Assembly: GCA_044508625.1 (NCBI GenBank)
Contig: JBIQHJ010000010.1
Location: 17,222 to 81,221, forward strand
Length of the DNA: 64,000 bases
Source of the DNA: Castellaniella sp044508625
GTDB lineage: Bacteria; Pseudomonadota; Gammaproteobacteria; Burkholderiales; Burkholderiaceae_B
Reading direction: 5' to 3'
Notes under the pieces: model-generated
What the model saw: only the letters and a program-made list of their open reading frames with translations
What the model was told of the DNA's origin: nothing
The model's database searches: none
Part shown: piece by piece, positions 46,704 to 55,459 of the stretch
Layout of the letters: each line of letters opens with the position of its first letter
How positions within the stretch are numbered: position 1 is the stretch's first letter
Made by a program: the position numbers and the translations under genes

Positions 46704-48131
46704 ATGAAGACGATTCCGCGCCGCGCCCGCATCCTGGCCACCCTGGGCCCGGCCAGCTCCTCGCCCGAACGGATCCGCGCCCTGGCCCAGGCCGGCGCCG
46801 ACGTGTTCCGCCTGAATTTCAGCCACGGCAGCCACGAGGACCACGCCGAGCGGCACCGGGCGATCCGCGAGCTCGAACGGGAACTCGGCCGCCCCATCGG
46901 CATCCTGATGGACCTGCAAGGCCCCAAGCTGCGCATCGGCCGCATCGCCGGCGGCAAGACCGTCCTGGCGGCCGGCCAGCCCTTCCGCCTGGACCTGGAC
47001 CCGGCCGAGGGCGGCCCCGAGCGCGCCAATCTGCCGCATCCCGAGATCTTCGCCGCCCTGGAATCGGGCACCGACCTGCTGCTCGACGACGGCAAGCTGC
47101 GCCTGCGCGTCGAGCGCCACGGCCCCGATTTCGCCGAGACCACCGTGCTGGTGGGCGGCCCGCTCTCCGATCGCAAGGGCGTCAACGTGCCCGGCGTCAT
47201 CCTGCCGATCTCGCCCCTGACGCCCAAGGACCGCGACGACCTGGCCTTCGGCCTGTCGCTGGGCGTGGACTGGGTCGCCCTGTCGTTCGTGCAGCGGCCC
47301 GAGGACATCGCCGAGGCGCGCGCCCTCATCGGCGATCGCGCCTGGATCATGGCCAAGCTCGAAAAGCCCGCGGCCATCGAGCACCTGGACGCCATCATCG
47401 AGCAGGCCGACGGCCTCATGGTCGCGCGCGGCGACCTGGGCGTGGAGCTGCCGGCGCAGCGGGTGCCGATCCTGCAGCAGCGCATCGTGCGCCACGCCCG
47501 CGCCGCGGGCAAGCCCGTGGTGGTCGCCACCCAGATGCTGGAATCCATGACCGGCTCGCCGGTGCCCACGCGCGCCGAGGCCTCGGACGTCGCCACCGCG
47601 ATCTACAGCGGCGCCGACGCGGTGATGCTGTCCGCCGAATCGGCCTCGGGACAATACCCGGTCGAGGCCGTCACCATCATGGAGCACATCATCCGCGAGG
47701 TCGAGCAGGATCCGTCCTGGCGCGCCGGCCTGGACGCCAGCCACAGCCCCGCCCGGCCCAACACGCCCGACGCCATCTGCTGCGCCCTGCGCCGGGTGGC
47801 CGAGCTGCTCGCCCCGGCCGCGACCGTGGCCTACACGAGCTCGGGCTTCAGCGCCCTGCGCGCCAGCCGCGAGCGCCCCTCCACGCCGATCCTGGCCCTG
47901 ACGCCGGAGGCGGCCACCGCCCGCCGCCTGGCCCTCGCCTGGGGCGTGCATCCCCTGCACTTCCCCGAGCAGCTCTCGGAGCCCAGCGAGATGATCGCCC
48001 GCGCGACGGAGGCGGTGCGACAATCCGGCCTCGCCGCGCCCGGCGACACCATCATCGTGATCGCCGGCCTGCCCTTCGGCCACAGCGGCAGCACCAACCT
48101 CCTGCACATCGCCCAGGTGCCGAAGGCCTGA
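46704..48131 (+). CDS. pyk: Pyruvate kinase
   Basis: 475 residues. Signature stretches are RRARILATLGPASSSPERI, RLNFSHGSHEDH, the active-site MAKLEKPAAIEHLDAII and LMVARGDLGVEL, and SAESASGQYPVEAV. It makes pyruvate and ATP from phosphoenolpyruvate. As the last gene of the gcl operon (39-base gap) it is probably the operon-specific isozyme (as TtuE in tartrate utilisation) rather than the main glycolytic one. Confidence 0.94.
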   Translation: MKTIPRRARILATLGPASSSPERIRALAQAGADVFRLNFSHGSHEDHAERHRAIRELERELGRPIGILMDLQGPKLRIGRIAGGKTVLAAGQPFRLDLDPAEGGPERANLPHPEIFAALESGTDLLLDDGKLRLRVERHGPDFAETTVLVGGPLSDRKGVNVPGVILPISPLTPKDRDDLAFGLSLGVDWVALSFVQRPEDIAEARALIGDRAWIMAKLEKPAAIEHLDAIIEQADGLMVARGDLGVELPAQRVPILQQRIVRHARAAGKPVVVATQMLESMTGSPVPTRAEASDVATAIYSGADAVMLSAESASGQYPVEAVTIMEHIIREVEQDPSWRAGLDASHSPARPNTPDAICCALRRVAELLAPAATVAYTSSGFSALRASRERPSTPILALTPEAATARRLALAWGVHPLHFPEQLSEPSEMIARATEAVRQSGLAAPGDTIIVIAGLPFGHSGSTNLLHIAQVPKA

Positions 48132-48191
48132 GGGCGCGGCGCGGGCGGCGCCCAACCCGGCCAAGGCGGGCGCCGAGGGCCGCGGGCATGC

Positions 48192-51100
48192 TCACGCCAG
48201 CGCCCTCTCGAGCACGCGCGCGACGTGCTCGGCGCGCCGCTGCGCCCCGTCGGCGATCTGGTGGCGGCAGCTCGTGCCATCGGCCACGATCAGGTCGTCG
48301 GGGCCGGCCGCGCGCACGGCCGGCAGCAGCGAGAGCTCGGCCATTTGCATCGACACGTCGAAATGGCTCGCCTCGTAGCCAAAGCTGCCGGCCATGCCGC
48401 AACAGCTCGATTCGATCAGCTCGACCTCCAGGCCCGGCACGAGGCCGAGCACGGCCTGGACCGGCTTGACCGCGTCGAACGCCTTCTGGTGGCAATGCCC
48501 ATGCAGCAGGGCGCGCTTCTGCGGCAGGGGCTTGAGGCTCAGCCGCAGCGTGCCCGCCTGGCGCTCGCGCGCGAGGAACTCCTCGAACAGGAAGGAACGG
48601 CCGGCGAGCGCACGCGCGTCCTCGCCCAGGCCCATCACGAGGAACTCGTCGCGCAGCGACAGCAGGCACGAGGGCTCGAGGCCGACGACCGGCACGCCGC
48701 GGGCGACGAAGGGCCGCAAGGCGTCGACGACCCTGCGGGCCTCGCGCCGCGCCTCGTCGACCAGGCCGGCCGACAGGTAGGTGCGCCCGCAGCACAGCGG
48801 CCGGCCGCGCTCCGCGTCCCCGCGGCCGGGCCTGGCCACGTGCACCTTGTAGCCGGCGGCCCGCAGCACGTTCAGCGCCGAGCGCGCGTTCTCGGATTCG
48901 AGGTAGTTGTTGAAGGTGTCGGCGAACAGCACGAGGTCCGCATCCTCGGCGTGCTCGTCGGGCGCGGCCGACAGGAAGGTGTCGCGGCGCCACCTGGGCA
49001 GCGTCCTGCGGGCGGACAGGCCGAGCCATTTCTCGGACAGCCTGGCCGCGCCGGGCAGGGCGTCGCGCAGATTGAACAGCCAGGGCAGGCGCGCCGCCCA
49101 CGGCGCCCATTTCGGCAGGGTGGCGATGAGCCTGTCCTCGAGCGCGACGCCGTGGCGCCGCTGCCACTGGTACAGGAACTCGATCTTCATCCTGGCCATG
49201 TCGACGCCGGTGGGGCATTCGCGCTTGCAGCCCTTGCAGCTCACGCACAGGTCCAGGCTGCGGCGCACCTCCCCGGACGTGAAGGCGTCCGGCCCCATCT
49301 GGCCGGAGAGCGCCAGCCGCAGCGTGTTCGCGCGGCCGCGGGTCAGGTGCCGCTCGTCGCGCGTGACGCGATAGCTGGGGCACATGGTGCCGGCGTCGAA
49401 CTTGCGGCAATGGCCGTTGTTGTTGCACATCTCGATCGCCTTGCCGAAGCCGCGCGCCGGATCGTTTCCCGAGCCCGGGGCGCCGACCGTCTGCGCCGCG
49501 GCGTCCTGGGTCACGTTCCACGCCGCCCAGTCCAGGGCGGGCTCCAGGGGCAGCACCTGGTAGGAAGGCTTGAAGCGAAAGAGCGACGTGTCGTCCATCT
49601 TGGGCGGGTGGACGATCTTGCCGGGGTTCATGAGGCCGCTGGGATCGAACAGCGCCTTGATCTCCTCGAAGGCCCGGGTCAGCGAGGGGCCGAACTGCCA
49701 GGAGATCCACTCGCTGCGCACCAGCCCGTCGCCATGCTCGCCCGAGAACGCGCCCTTGTACTCCCGCACGATGGCGCTGGCCTCCTCGGCGATCGCCCGC
49801 ATCCTAGCCGCGCCGTCGGCGCGCATGTCGAGGATCGGACGCACGTGCAGGGTGCCCACGGACGCATGCGCGTACCAGGTGCCGCTGGTGCCGTGCTTGC
49901 GGAAGATCTCGGTGAGGCGGCTGGTGTAGTCGGCCAGGTGCTCCAGCGGCACCGCGCAGTCCTCGATGAAGGACACGGGCTTGCCGTCGCCGCGCATGCT
50001 CATCATGATGTTCAGTCCGGCCTTGCGCACCCCCCACAAGGCCTTCTGCTGCGCGGCCTCGGGCATGCGGACCACGCTGTCCGGATGCCCGAGGTCCCCC
50101 ATCAGCTCGACCAGCCGCTCGAGCCCGCGGAGCTGGTCCTCGCGGGACTCGCCGGCGAATTCCACCAGCAGCAGCGCCCGGGGCTCGCCGATCAGGGCGC
50201 GCCCGATGACCGGCGCGAAGGCGGGATTGCCGCGGCTCAGCTCGATCATCGTGTGGTCCACGAGCTCCACCGCCGAGGGCCCGAGCGTCACGATGTGGCG
50301 CGCGGATTCCATGGCGGCGCGCAGGGTGGGGAAATTCACCACCCCCAGCACCTTGTGCGGCGGCAGCGGCGAGAGCTTGAGCCTGAGCCGGCGCGTGATG
50401 CCCAGCGTGCCTTCGCTGCCGACCAGCAGGTGCGCGAGGTTGACGCTGCCGTCGGGGGTGTAGGGCCGCACGCTCTGCGGATTGAAGATGTCGAGGTTGT
50501 AGCCGCCGACCCTGCGCAGCACCTTCGGCACATGGCGCGCGATCTCCTCGCGTTCCCGCGCCGCGATCTCGCCCAGGCGGCGCACGATCGCGCCGATCCG
50601 CGACGCATCGGCCGGCATGCCCGCCATGGGGCCGAAGCGGCCCTCGGTCCCATCGGACAGCAGCGCGTCGATCGCCAGGACGTTGTGCACCATGTTGCCG
50701 TAGGCGATGGAGCGCGAGCCGCAGGAGTTGTTCCCCGCCATGCCGCCCAGCGTGCATTGGGCCGAGGTGCTGACGTCCACGGGGAACCACACGCCATGGG
50801 GCCGCAGCCACGCGTTGAGCCGGTCGAGCACGATGCCCGGCTCGACCGTGACCGCCATCGCCTCGAGGTCGAGCTCGACGACCTGGTTCAGGTGCTTGCT
50901 GTTGTCCAGGATCAGGGCATGGCCCACGGTCTGCCCGCACTGCGAGGTGCCGGCGCCACGCGCGATGAAGGGCACCTGCAGCTCGCGGCAGATGTCGACC
51001 GCCGCGCGGACGTCCTCGAAGGTCCTCGGGACGAGCACACCGACCGGCTCCACCTGGTAGATCGAGGCGTCCGTGGAATAGCGGCCCCGGTCGCCGCGAT

Positions 51101-51200
51101 CGAACAGCACGTCCCCCTGCGCCTCGCGGGCGAGGCGCGCGGCCAGTTCATTGCGTTTCGCGCCCGCATGGATGACCCGGGACGGCGTCGGAGTATCCAT
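48192..51200 (-). CDS. Fused FAD-binding and Fe-S 2-hydroxyacid dehydrogenase (YdiJ / GlcD-GlcF type)
   Basis: 1002 residues from MDTPTPSRVIHAGAKRNEL; a TTG 45 bases upstream lies inside a palindrome and is unlikely. The first half is a VAO-type FAD domain (VPFIARGAGTSQCGQ; GNNSCGSRSIAYGNMVHN; GEHGDGLVRSEW). The second half has two 4Fe-4S sites (MCNNNGHC...MCPS; CVSCKGCKRECP) and two CCG-type segments (LCCGRTYL; SSCCGMAGSFG). It oxidises a 2-hydroxy acid at the membrane and passes electrons onward. Glycolate, D-lactate or D-2-hydroxyglutarate are possible; nearby glcB and GntR favour glycolate, length favours YdiJ. Confidence 0.85.
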   Translation of the reverse strand: MDTPTPSRVIHAGAKRNELAARLAREAQGDVLFDRGDRGRYSTDASIYQVEPVGVLVPRTFEDVRAAVDICRELQVPFIARGAGTSQCGQTVGHALILDNSKHLNQVVELDLEAMAVTVEPGIVLDRLNAWLRPHGVWFPVDVSTSAQCTLGGMAGNNSCGSRSIAYGNMVHNVLAIDALLSDGTEGRFGPMAGMPADASRIGAIVRRLGEIAAREREEIARHVPKVLRRVGGYNLDIFNPQSVRPYTPDGSVNLAHLLVGSEGTLGITRRLRLKLSPLPPHKVLGVVNFPTLRAAMESARHIVTLGPSAVELVDHTMIELSRGNPAFAPVIGRALIGEPRALLLVEFAGESREDQLRGLERLVELMGDLGHPDSVVRMPEAAQQKALWGVRKAGLNIMMSMRGDGKPVSFIEDCAVPLEHLADYTSRLTEIFRKHGTSGTWYAHASVGTLHVRPILDMRADGAARMRAIAEEASAIVREYKGAFSGEHGDGLVRSEWISWQFGPSLTRAFEEIKALFDPSGLMNPGKIVHPPKMDDTSLFRFKPSYQVLPLEPALDWAAWNVTQDAAAQTVGAPGSGNDPARGFGKAIEMCNNNGHCRKFDAGTMCPSYRVTRDERHLTRGRANTLRLALSGQMGPDAFTSGEVRRSLDLCVSCKGCKRECPTGVDMARMKIEFLYQWQRRHGVALEDRLIATLPKWAPWAARLPWLFNLRDALPGAARLSEKWLGLSARRTLPRWRRDTFLSAAPDEHAEDADLVLFADTFNNYLESENARSALNVLRAAGYKVHVARPGRGDAERGRPLCCGRTYLSAGLVDEARREARRVVDALRPFVARGVPVVGLEPSCLLSLRDEFLVMGLGEDARALAGRSFLFEEFLARERQAGTLRLSLKPLPQKRALLHGHCHQKAFDAVKPVQAVLGLVPGLEVELIESSCCGMAGSFGYEASHFDVSMQMAELSLLPAVRAAGPDDLIVADGTSCRHQIADGAQRRAEHVARVLERALA

Positions 51201-51232
51201 GGGTTTCTTCAGGAAAGTGACATAATGACTGA

Positions 51233-51248
51233 ATTTTGCATGCAAAAT
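51233..51248. promoter_or_regulatory. Perfect 16-bp palindrome upstream of the dehydrogenase gene
   Basis: ATTTTGCATGCAAAAT is perfectly symmetrical. It lies 32 bases upstream of the dehydrogenase start. Its right half with the next bases (ATGCAAAATACC) recurs at 51375-51386 over the start of the divergent GntR gene. Palindromes of this kind are typical GntR-family operators. Confidence 0.65.
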
Positions 51249-51366
51249 ACCTTAGCAAACGCAAGTTGAAAAAGAAAGCGGAAAAACGAAAATCTCCCTA
51301 GGAAATTACCCTGAGACTTCACCTGTTCGCCCGGTTCAAGTACCATACGATAATCCAGGAATCTTT

Positions 51367-51386
51367 ATTTATGTATGCAAAATACC
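51367..51386. promoter_or_regulatory. Second operator-like site overlapping the GntR start codon
   Basis: TTTATGTATGCAAAATACC spans the start codon of the GntR gene. It shares ATGCAAAATACC with the palindrome at 51233-51248 and has a degenerate left half. It would allow the GntR protein to repress its own gene. Confidence 0.5.
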
Positions 51387-52082
51387 GTCGAAACCGCTGA
51401 GCCGTCCATGCCCGGCCAGTTGCCCAAGGTGGCGCGCCTGCGCCTGCACGACACCGTGGTCGAGCACCTGCGCAACTTCATCGTCGAAGGCGTCCTGCCC
51501 CCGGGCACCAAGCTCAACGAGCGCGAGCTGTGCGACACCCTGGGCATCTCCCGCACCCCCCTGCGCGAGGCGCTCAAGGTGCTGGCCGCCGAGGGCCTGG
51601 TCGACATCATGCCCAACCGGGGCGCGTCGGTGTTCCGCATGTCCGAGGCGGAAATCCGCGAGATGTTCGAGCTGATGAGCGGCCTGGAGGCGTTCTCGGG
51701 CCTGCTCGCCTGCGAGCGCATCACGCCGGCCGAGCTCTCCGAGCTCAAGGCGCTGCACTACACGATGCTCGCCTGCCATGCCCAGAACGACCTGCCGGGC
51801 TACTACGCCAAGAATCGCGAGATCCACGACCGGATCAACCTGGCGGCGCGCAACACGGCGCTGCGCCAGATATACGTGTCCACCAACCGCCGCCTCCAGG
51901 CCCTGCGCTTCCGCTCGAACCTGCAGCAGTCCAAATGGGACAAGGCCGTGCAAGAGCACAGCGACATGATCAAGGCGCTGGAAGCGCGCGACGGCGAGGG
52001 CCTGGCCGCGATCCTGCGCGGGCACCTGCTGAAAAAACGCGATGCCGTCCTGCGGATGCTCGCCGACGAGGACGGCCCCTGA
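51375..52082 (+). CDS. GntR-family (FadR/FCD) transcriptional regulator
   Basis: 235 residues. The HTH is FIVEGVLPPGTKLNERELCD, then TLGISRTPLREALKVLAAEG, near residues 35-74. The remaining helical FCD domain carries acidic and His residues for metal-linked effector binding (NREIHDRINLAARN). It is divergent from the dehydrogenase and 103 bases upstream of glcB. Its role resembles GlcC, the glycolate-responsive activator/repressor of E. coli, but the effector is not known. Confidence 0.9.
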   Translation: MQNTVETAEPSMPGQLPKVARLRLHDTVVEHLRNFIVEGVLPPGTKLNERELCDTLGISRTPLREALKVLAAEGLVDIMPNRGASVFRMSEAEIREMFELMSGLEAFSGLLACERITPAELSELKALHYTMLACHAQNDLPGYYAKNREIHDRINLAARNTALRQIYVSTNRRLQALRFRSNLQQSKWDKAVQEHSDMIKALEARDGEGLAAILRGHLLKKRDAVLRMLADEDGP

Positions 52083-52100
52083 CCGCGGCGCCGCCGCGCC

Positions 52101-52129
52101 TTCAACTCTTATACAAGACCCTCTATAAT
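52101..52129 (+). promoter_or_regulatory. Candidate sigma-70 promoter of glcB
   Basis: TTCAAC (52101-52106) and a perfect TATAAT (52124-52129) are spaced by 17 bases, 57 bases before the glcB start. It begins 18 bases after the GntR stop, so glcB can be expressed separately. Confidence 0.65.
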
Positions 52130-52142
52130 CTTATACAAGACC
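52108..52142. promoter_or_regulatory. Paired 13-base direct repeats over the glcB promoter
   Basis: CTTATACAAGACC occurs at 52108-52120 and 52130-52142. The centres are 22 bases (two helix turns) apart. One copy lies between the -35 and -10 hexamers and the other directly after the -10. CTTATACAAG is a near-palindrome of the kind bound by FadR/VanR-type GntR proteins. This arrangement suits repression. Confidence 0.7.
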
Positions 52143-52185
52143 TTGCTTCCGCCAAGCACAAAGGCCTTATCTTTCAAGGACCGCC

Positions 52186-54360
52186 ATGACTGACCGCATC
52201 GCCTGCCACGGGCTCCAGGTCGCAGCCGTGCTGCACCGTTTCGTCGAACAAGAAGCCCTCCCCGGCACCGGCGTGCAGGCCGATGCCTTCTGGAAGGGCC
52301 TGGCCGGGATCTATCGCGACCTGGCGCCCCGCAACCGCGCCCTGCTCGCCGAGCGCGACCGCCTGCAGGCGGCCCTCGACGGCTGGTACGAGGCGCATCC
52401 GGGCGCCATCGCCGACCCGGCCGCGTACCGCGCGTTCCTCAAAGAGATCGGCTACCTCAAGGACGCGCCCGCCGAGGTGGCTGTCACCACCGCGAACGTC
52501 GACACCGAAATCACCGCCCAGGCAGGCCCCCAACTGGTCGTGCCGGTCATGAACGCCCGCTACGCCCTGAACGCCGCCAATGCCCGCTGGGGCAGCCTGT
52601 ACGACGCCCTGTACGGCACCGATGCGATCCCCGACGAGGGCGGCGCGGCCCGCACGGGCGGCTACAACCCCGTGCGCGGCGCCAAGGTCATCGCCTTCGC
52701 GCGCCGGTTCCTCGACGACAGCGTCCCCCTCGCGCAAGGCTCGCACCGCGACGCCACCGGCTACGCGGTGGCCGGCGGCGCGCTGCGCGTGACCCTGTCC
52801 GACGGCCGCAGCACCGGCCTGGCCGATGCCGAGGCCCTGGCCGGATACCGCGGCGACCCCGCGCAGCCCGAGGCGCTGGTGCTGCGCCACAATGGGCTGC
52901 ACCTCGAGGTGCAGTTCGACGCCGCCCATCCCATCGGCAAGACCGATGCCGCCCACATCAAGGACATCATCGTCGAGGCGGCCCTGACCACCATCATGGA
53001 TTGCGAGGATTCCGTCGCCGCCGTGGACGCCGAGGACAAGGTGCTGGCCTACCGCAACTGGCTGGGCCTGATGCAGGGCACGCTGACCGAGGACCTGGTC
53101 AAGGGCGGCAAGACCATCACCCGCCGCCTCAATCCCGACCGCCAGTACACGGCCCTGGACGGCAGCCCCGCGACCCTGCACGGGCGCTCGCTGATGTTCG
53201 TGCGCAACGTCGGCCACCTGATGACCAACCCGGCCATCCTCGACGAGCAGGGCCGCGAGACCCCCGAGGGCATCCTCGACGCGGTCATGACCTCGCTCGC
53301 CGCGATGCACGACCTCGCGTCCCGCAGGAATTCCCGCAGCGGCTCGATCTACGTGGTCAAGCCCAAGATGCACGGCCCCGACGAGGTCGCCTTCGCCAGC
53401 GAGATCTTCGCCCGCACCGAGGCCCTGCTGGGCCTGGCGCCCAACACGATCAAGATGGGCATCATGGACGAGGAACGCCGCACCAGCGTCAATCTCAAGG
53501 CCTGCATCGCCGCCGCCACCGAGCGCGTCGTGTTCATCAACACGGGCTTCCTCGACCGCACCGGCGACGAGATCCATACGTCCATGCGGGCCGGCGCCAT
53601 GGAGCGCAAGGGCGACATGAAGACCCGCGAATGGATCCAGGCCTACGAGCTGAGCAACGTCCAGACCGGCCTCGAATGCGGCCTGCGCGGCCACGCCCAG
53701 ATCGGCAAGGGCATGTGGGCCATGCCCGACCTGATGGCCGCCATGCTCGAGCAAAAGATCGCGCACGTAAAGGCCGGCGGCAACACCGCCTGGGTGCCCT
53801 CGCCCACCGCCGCCACGCTGCACGCGCTGCACTACCACCAGGTCGACGTGGTCGAGGTCCAGAAATCCCTCGAGGGCCGCCACGAGGACTACCTCGACCG
53901 CATCCTGACGGTGCCGGTCGCCCGCCAGCCCCACTGGACGCCCGAGCAGATCCAGCAGGAACTCGACAACAACGCCCAGGGCATCCTCGGCTACGTCGTG
54001 CGCTGGATCGACCAGGGCGTGGGCTGCTCCAAGGTGCCCGACATCCACGACGTCGGCCTGATGGAGGACCGCGCCACGCTGCGCATCTCCAGCCAGCACA
54101 TCGCCAACTGGCTGCTGCACGGCATCGCCACGCGCGAGCAGGTCGAACAGACCATGCGCCGCATGGCCGCGGTGGTCGACAAGCAGAACGCCGGCGATCC
54201 GCTCTACGAGCCGATGGACGGGCATTTCGACACCTCCTGCGCCTTCAAGGCGGCCTGCGACCTGGTCTTCAAGGGCCTCGAGCAGCCCAACGGCTACACC
54301 GAGCCCCTGCTGCACCACTGGCGCCAGGTGAAAAAGGCCCAGCAGGCCGCCCGCGCCTGA
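52186..54360 (+). CDS. glcB: Malate synthase G
   Basis: 724 residues, the isoform G length. AAGGA lies before the ATG. Family stretches include AINAANARWGSLYDALYGTD (read here as NAANARWGSLYDALYGTD), VEAALTTIMDCEDSVAAVD, IYVVKPKMHGPDEVAF with the catalytic Arg/Glu region nearby, and GMWAMPDLMAAMLEQKI. It condenses glyoxylate with acetyl-CoA to malate. Its promoter carries two repeats likely bound by the adjacent GntR protein. Confidence 0.95.
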   Translation: MTDRIACHGLQVAAVLHRFVEQEALPGTGVQADAFWKGLAGIYRDLAPRNRALLAERDRLQAALDGWYEAHPGAIADPAAYRAFLKEIGYLKDAPAEVAVTTANVDTEITAQAGPQLVVPVMNARYALNAANARWGSLYDALYGTDAIPDEGGAARTGGYNPVRGAKVIAFARRFLDDSVPLAQGSHRDATGYAVAGGALRVTLSDGRSTGLADAEALAGYRGDPAQPEALVLRHNGLHLEVQFDAAHPIGKTDAAHIKDIIVEAALTTIMDCEDSVAAVDAEDKVLAYRNWLGLMQGTLTEDLVKGGKTITRRLNPDRQYTALDGSPATLHGRSLMFVRNVGHLMTNPAILDEQGRETPEGILDAVMTSLAAMHDLASRRNSRSGSIYVVKPKMHGPDEVAFASEIFARTEALLGLAPNTIKMGIMDEERRTSVNLKACIAAATERVVFINTGFLDRTGDEIHTSMRAGAMERKGDMKTREWIQAYELSNVQTGLECGLRGHAQIGKGMWAMPDLMAAMLEQKIAHVKAGGNTAWVPSPTAATLHALHYHQVDVVEVQKSLEGRHEDYLDRILTVPVARQPHWTPEQIQQELDNNAQGILGYVVRWIDQGVGCSKVPDIHDVGLMEDRATLRISSQHIANWLLHGIATREQVEQTMRRMAAVVDKQNAGDPLYEPMDGHFDTSCAFKAACDLVFKGLEQPNGYTEPLLHHWRQVKKAQQAARA

Positions 54361-54370
54361 GGCCGGTCCA

Positions 54371-54393
54371 CCGCCCCGGCGGCGCCGGGGCGG
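54371..54393 (+). terminator. GC-rich hairpin after glcB
   Basis: A perfect 10-bp stem (54371-54380 with 54384-54393) and a 3-base loop start ten bases after the glcB stop. It lacks a T-run, so it is a candidate terminator only. Confidence 0.45.
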
Positions 54394-54474
54394 GATGGCG
54401 CACGGGTCGCCGGCATCCCGTGCGGCCTCGCGCGGGACGCTAGAATGGGCGCTGGCCCCGAACCCCGTCCCGCC

Positions 54475-55347
54475 ATGTCCCCCACCATCCACAGCCTCTA
54501 CAGCTACCCGGTCAAATCCTGCGCCGGGATCGCGCACACGCGGATCCGCATTTCAGAGGCCGGCCCGGACCAGGACCGCCACTGGGTCGTCGTCGATGCG
54601 CAAGGCGTCTTCATGACCCAGCGCCAGCACCCGCGCATGGTCCTGATCCAGCCGCGTCCCCAGGCCGACGGGCTGTGGCTGCGGGCGCCCGGCCAGGCGG
54701 ACTGCTTCGTGCCCGCGCCAGCCCCCGAGGCGCCCGCCGTCCCGGTGGCCATCTGGGGCGCCGGCACGCTCGGCGCCGACCAGGGCGACGAGGCCGCCCG
54801 CTGGCTGGGCGCCTTCCTCGGCGTCCCCTGCCGGCTGCTGCGCCTGCATCCCGAGGCCCGGCGGCCGGCGAGCCCGCGGCACGTGGCGCACTGGATCCAG
54901 GCCCATCCCGACTGGCCCCAGCGCTTTTCGCCGCCCGGCGGCCATCAGTTCGCCTTCGCCGACGGGTTCCCCTTCCTGGTCGCCAACCGGCACTCGCTGG
55001 ACGAGCTCAACGGGCAACTGGCCGCGCAGGGGTCCGCCCCCGTGGACATGATCCGCTTTCGTCCGAACATCGTGCTGCAGGGGCTCGAGCCCTACGACGA
55101 GGACCACCTCGCGGGCTTTCGCGTCGGCGACGCCGGCTTCGCCTTCGTCAAGGCCTGCGCCCGCTGTCCCATCCCGAACGTCGATCCCCTCACGGGAGGC
55201 ACGGCGCCCGAGCCGGGCCGCACGCTGGCGCGGCACCGCCAGTTCGAGCAGGGCGTGCTGTTCGGCATGAACGCCATCGCCGCGCTGCCCGGCGGCGAGG
55301 CCTGGCTGCAGGTCGGCGACGCCGTCGAGGTGGAATTCGATTTCTAG
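54475..55347 (+). CDS. MOSC-domain protein
   Basis: 290 residues from MSPTIHSLYSYPVKSCAGIA. An N-terminal MOSC beta-barrel domain (to about residue 110) precedes the MOSC domain with VDMIRFRPNIVLQGLEPYDED and KACARCPIPNVDP, where the conserved Cys would bind the molybdenum cofactor. There is no C-terminal 2Fe-2S domain, unlike YcbX. These proteins reduce N-hydroxylated compounds or carry Mo-cofactor sulfur. It borders the low-GC island on its right. Confidence 0.9.
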   Translation: MSPTIHSLYSYPVKSCAGIAHTRIRISEAGPDQDRHWVVVDAQGVFMTQRQHPRMVLIQPRPQADGLWLRAPGQADCFVPAPAPEAPAVPVAIWGAGTLGADQGDEAARWLGAFLGVPCRLLRLHPEARRPASPRHVAHWIQAHPDWPQRFSPPGGHQFAFADGFPFLVANRHSLDELNGQLAAQGSAPVDMIRFRPNIVLQGLEPYDEDHLAGFRVGDAGFAFVKACARCPIPNVDPLTGGTAPEPGRTLARHRQFEQGVLFGMNAIAALPGGEAWLQVGDAVEVEFDF

Positions 55348-55381
55348 GCGGTGGCTTGTCTAGTCTAAAAAAAAATACGAG

Positions 55382-55399
55382 ACTGTATGAATATACAGT
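55382..55399. promoter_or_regulatory. Inverted repeat upstream of the methylase gene
   Basis: ACTGTAT-GAAT-ATACAGT (7-bp perfect arms, 4-base spacer) lies 61 bases before the methylase start. It could be an operator for self-control by the methylase or an unlinked regulator. No separate controller (C) protein gene is present. Confidence 0.45.
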
Positions 55400-55459
55400 T
55401 CCACATGCGTATGGTATGGTTTGCTACGAAAGCCTTTTCGCCCTTATCGAGCGAATGAA

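Noticed and set aside
48225..51269. 1014-codon plus-strand frame opposite the FAD/Fe-S dehydrogenase
   Set aside because: Its composition is the mirror of the real gene (His, Arg, Asp and Val rich), with no domain; the minus-strand protein has complete FAD and Fe-S motifs.
52174..54537. 787-codon minus-strand frame opposite glcB
   Set aside because: Shadow of malate synthase G; no recognisable family.
55348..55381. AGTCT...AGACT near the island's left end as a C-protein box
   Set aside because: The arms are only 5 bp, the spacing is irregular, and there is no controller gene.
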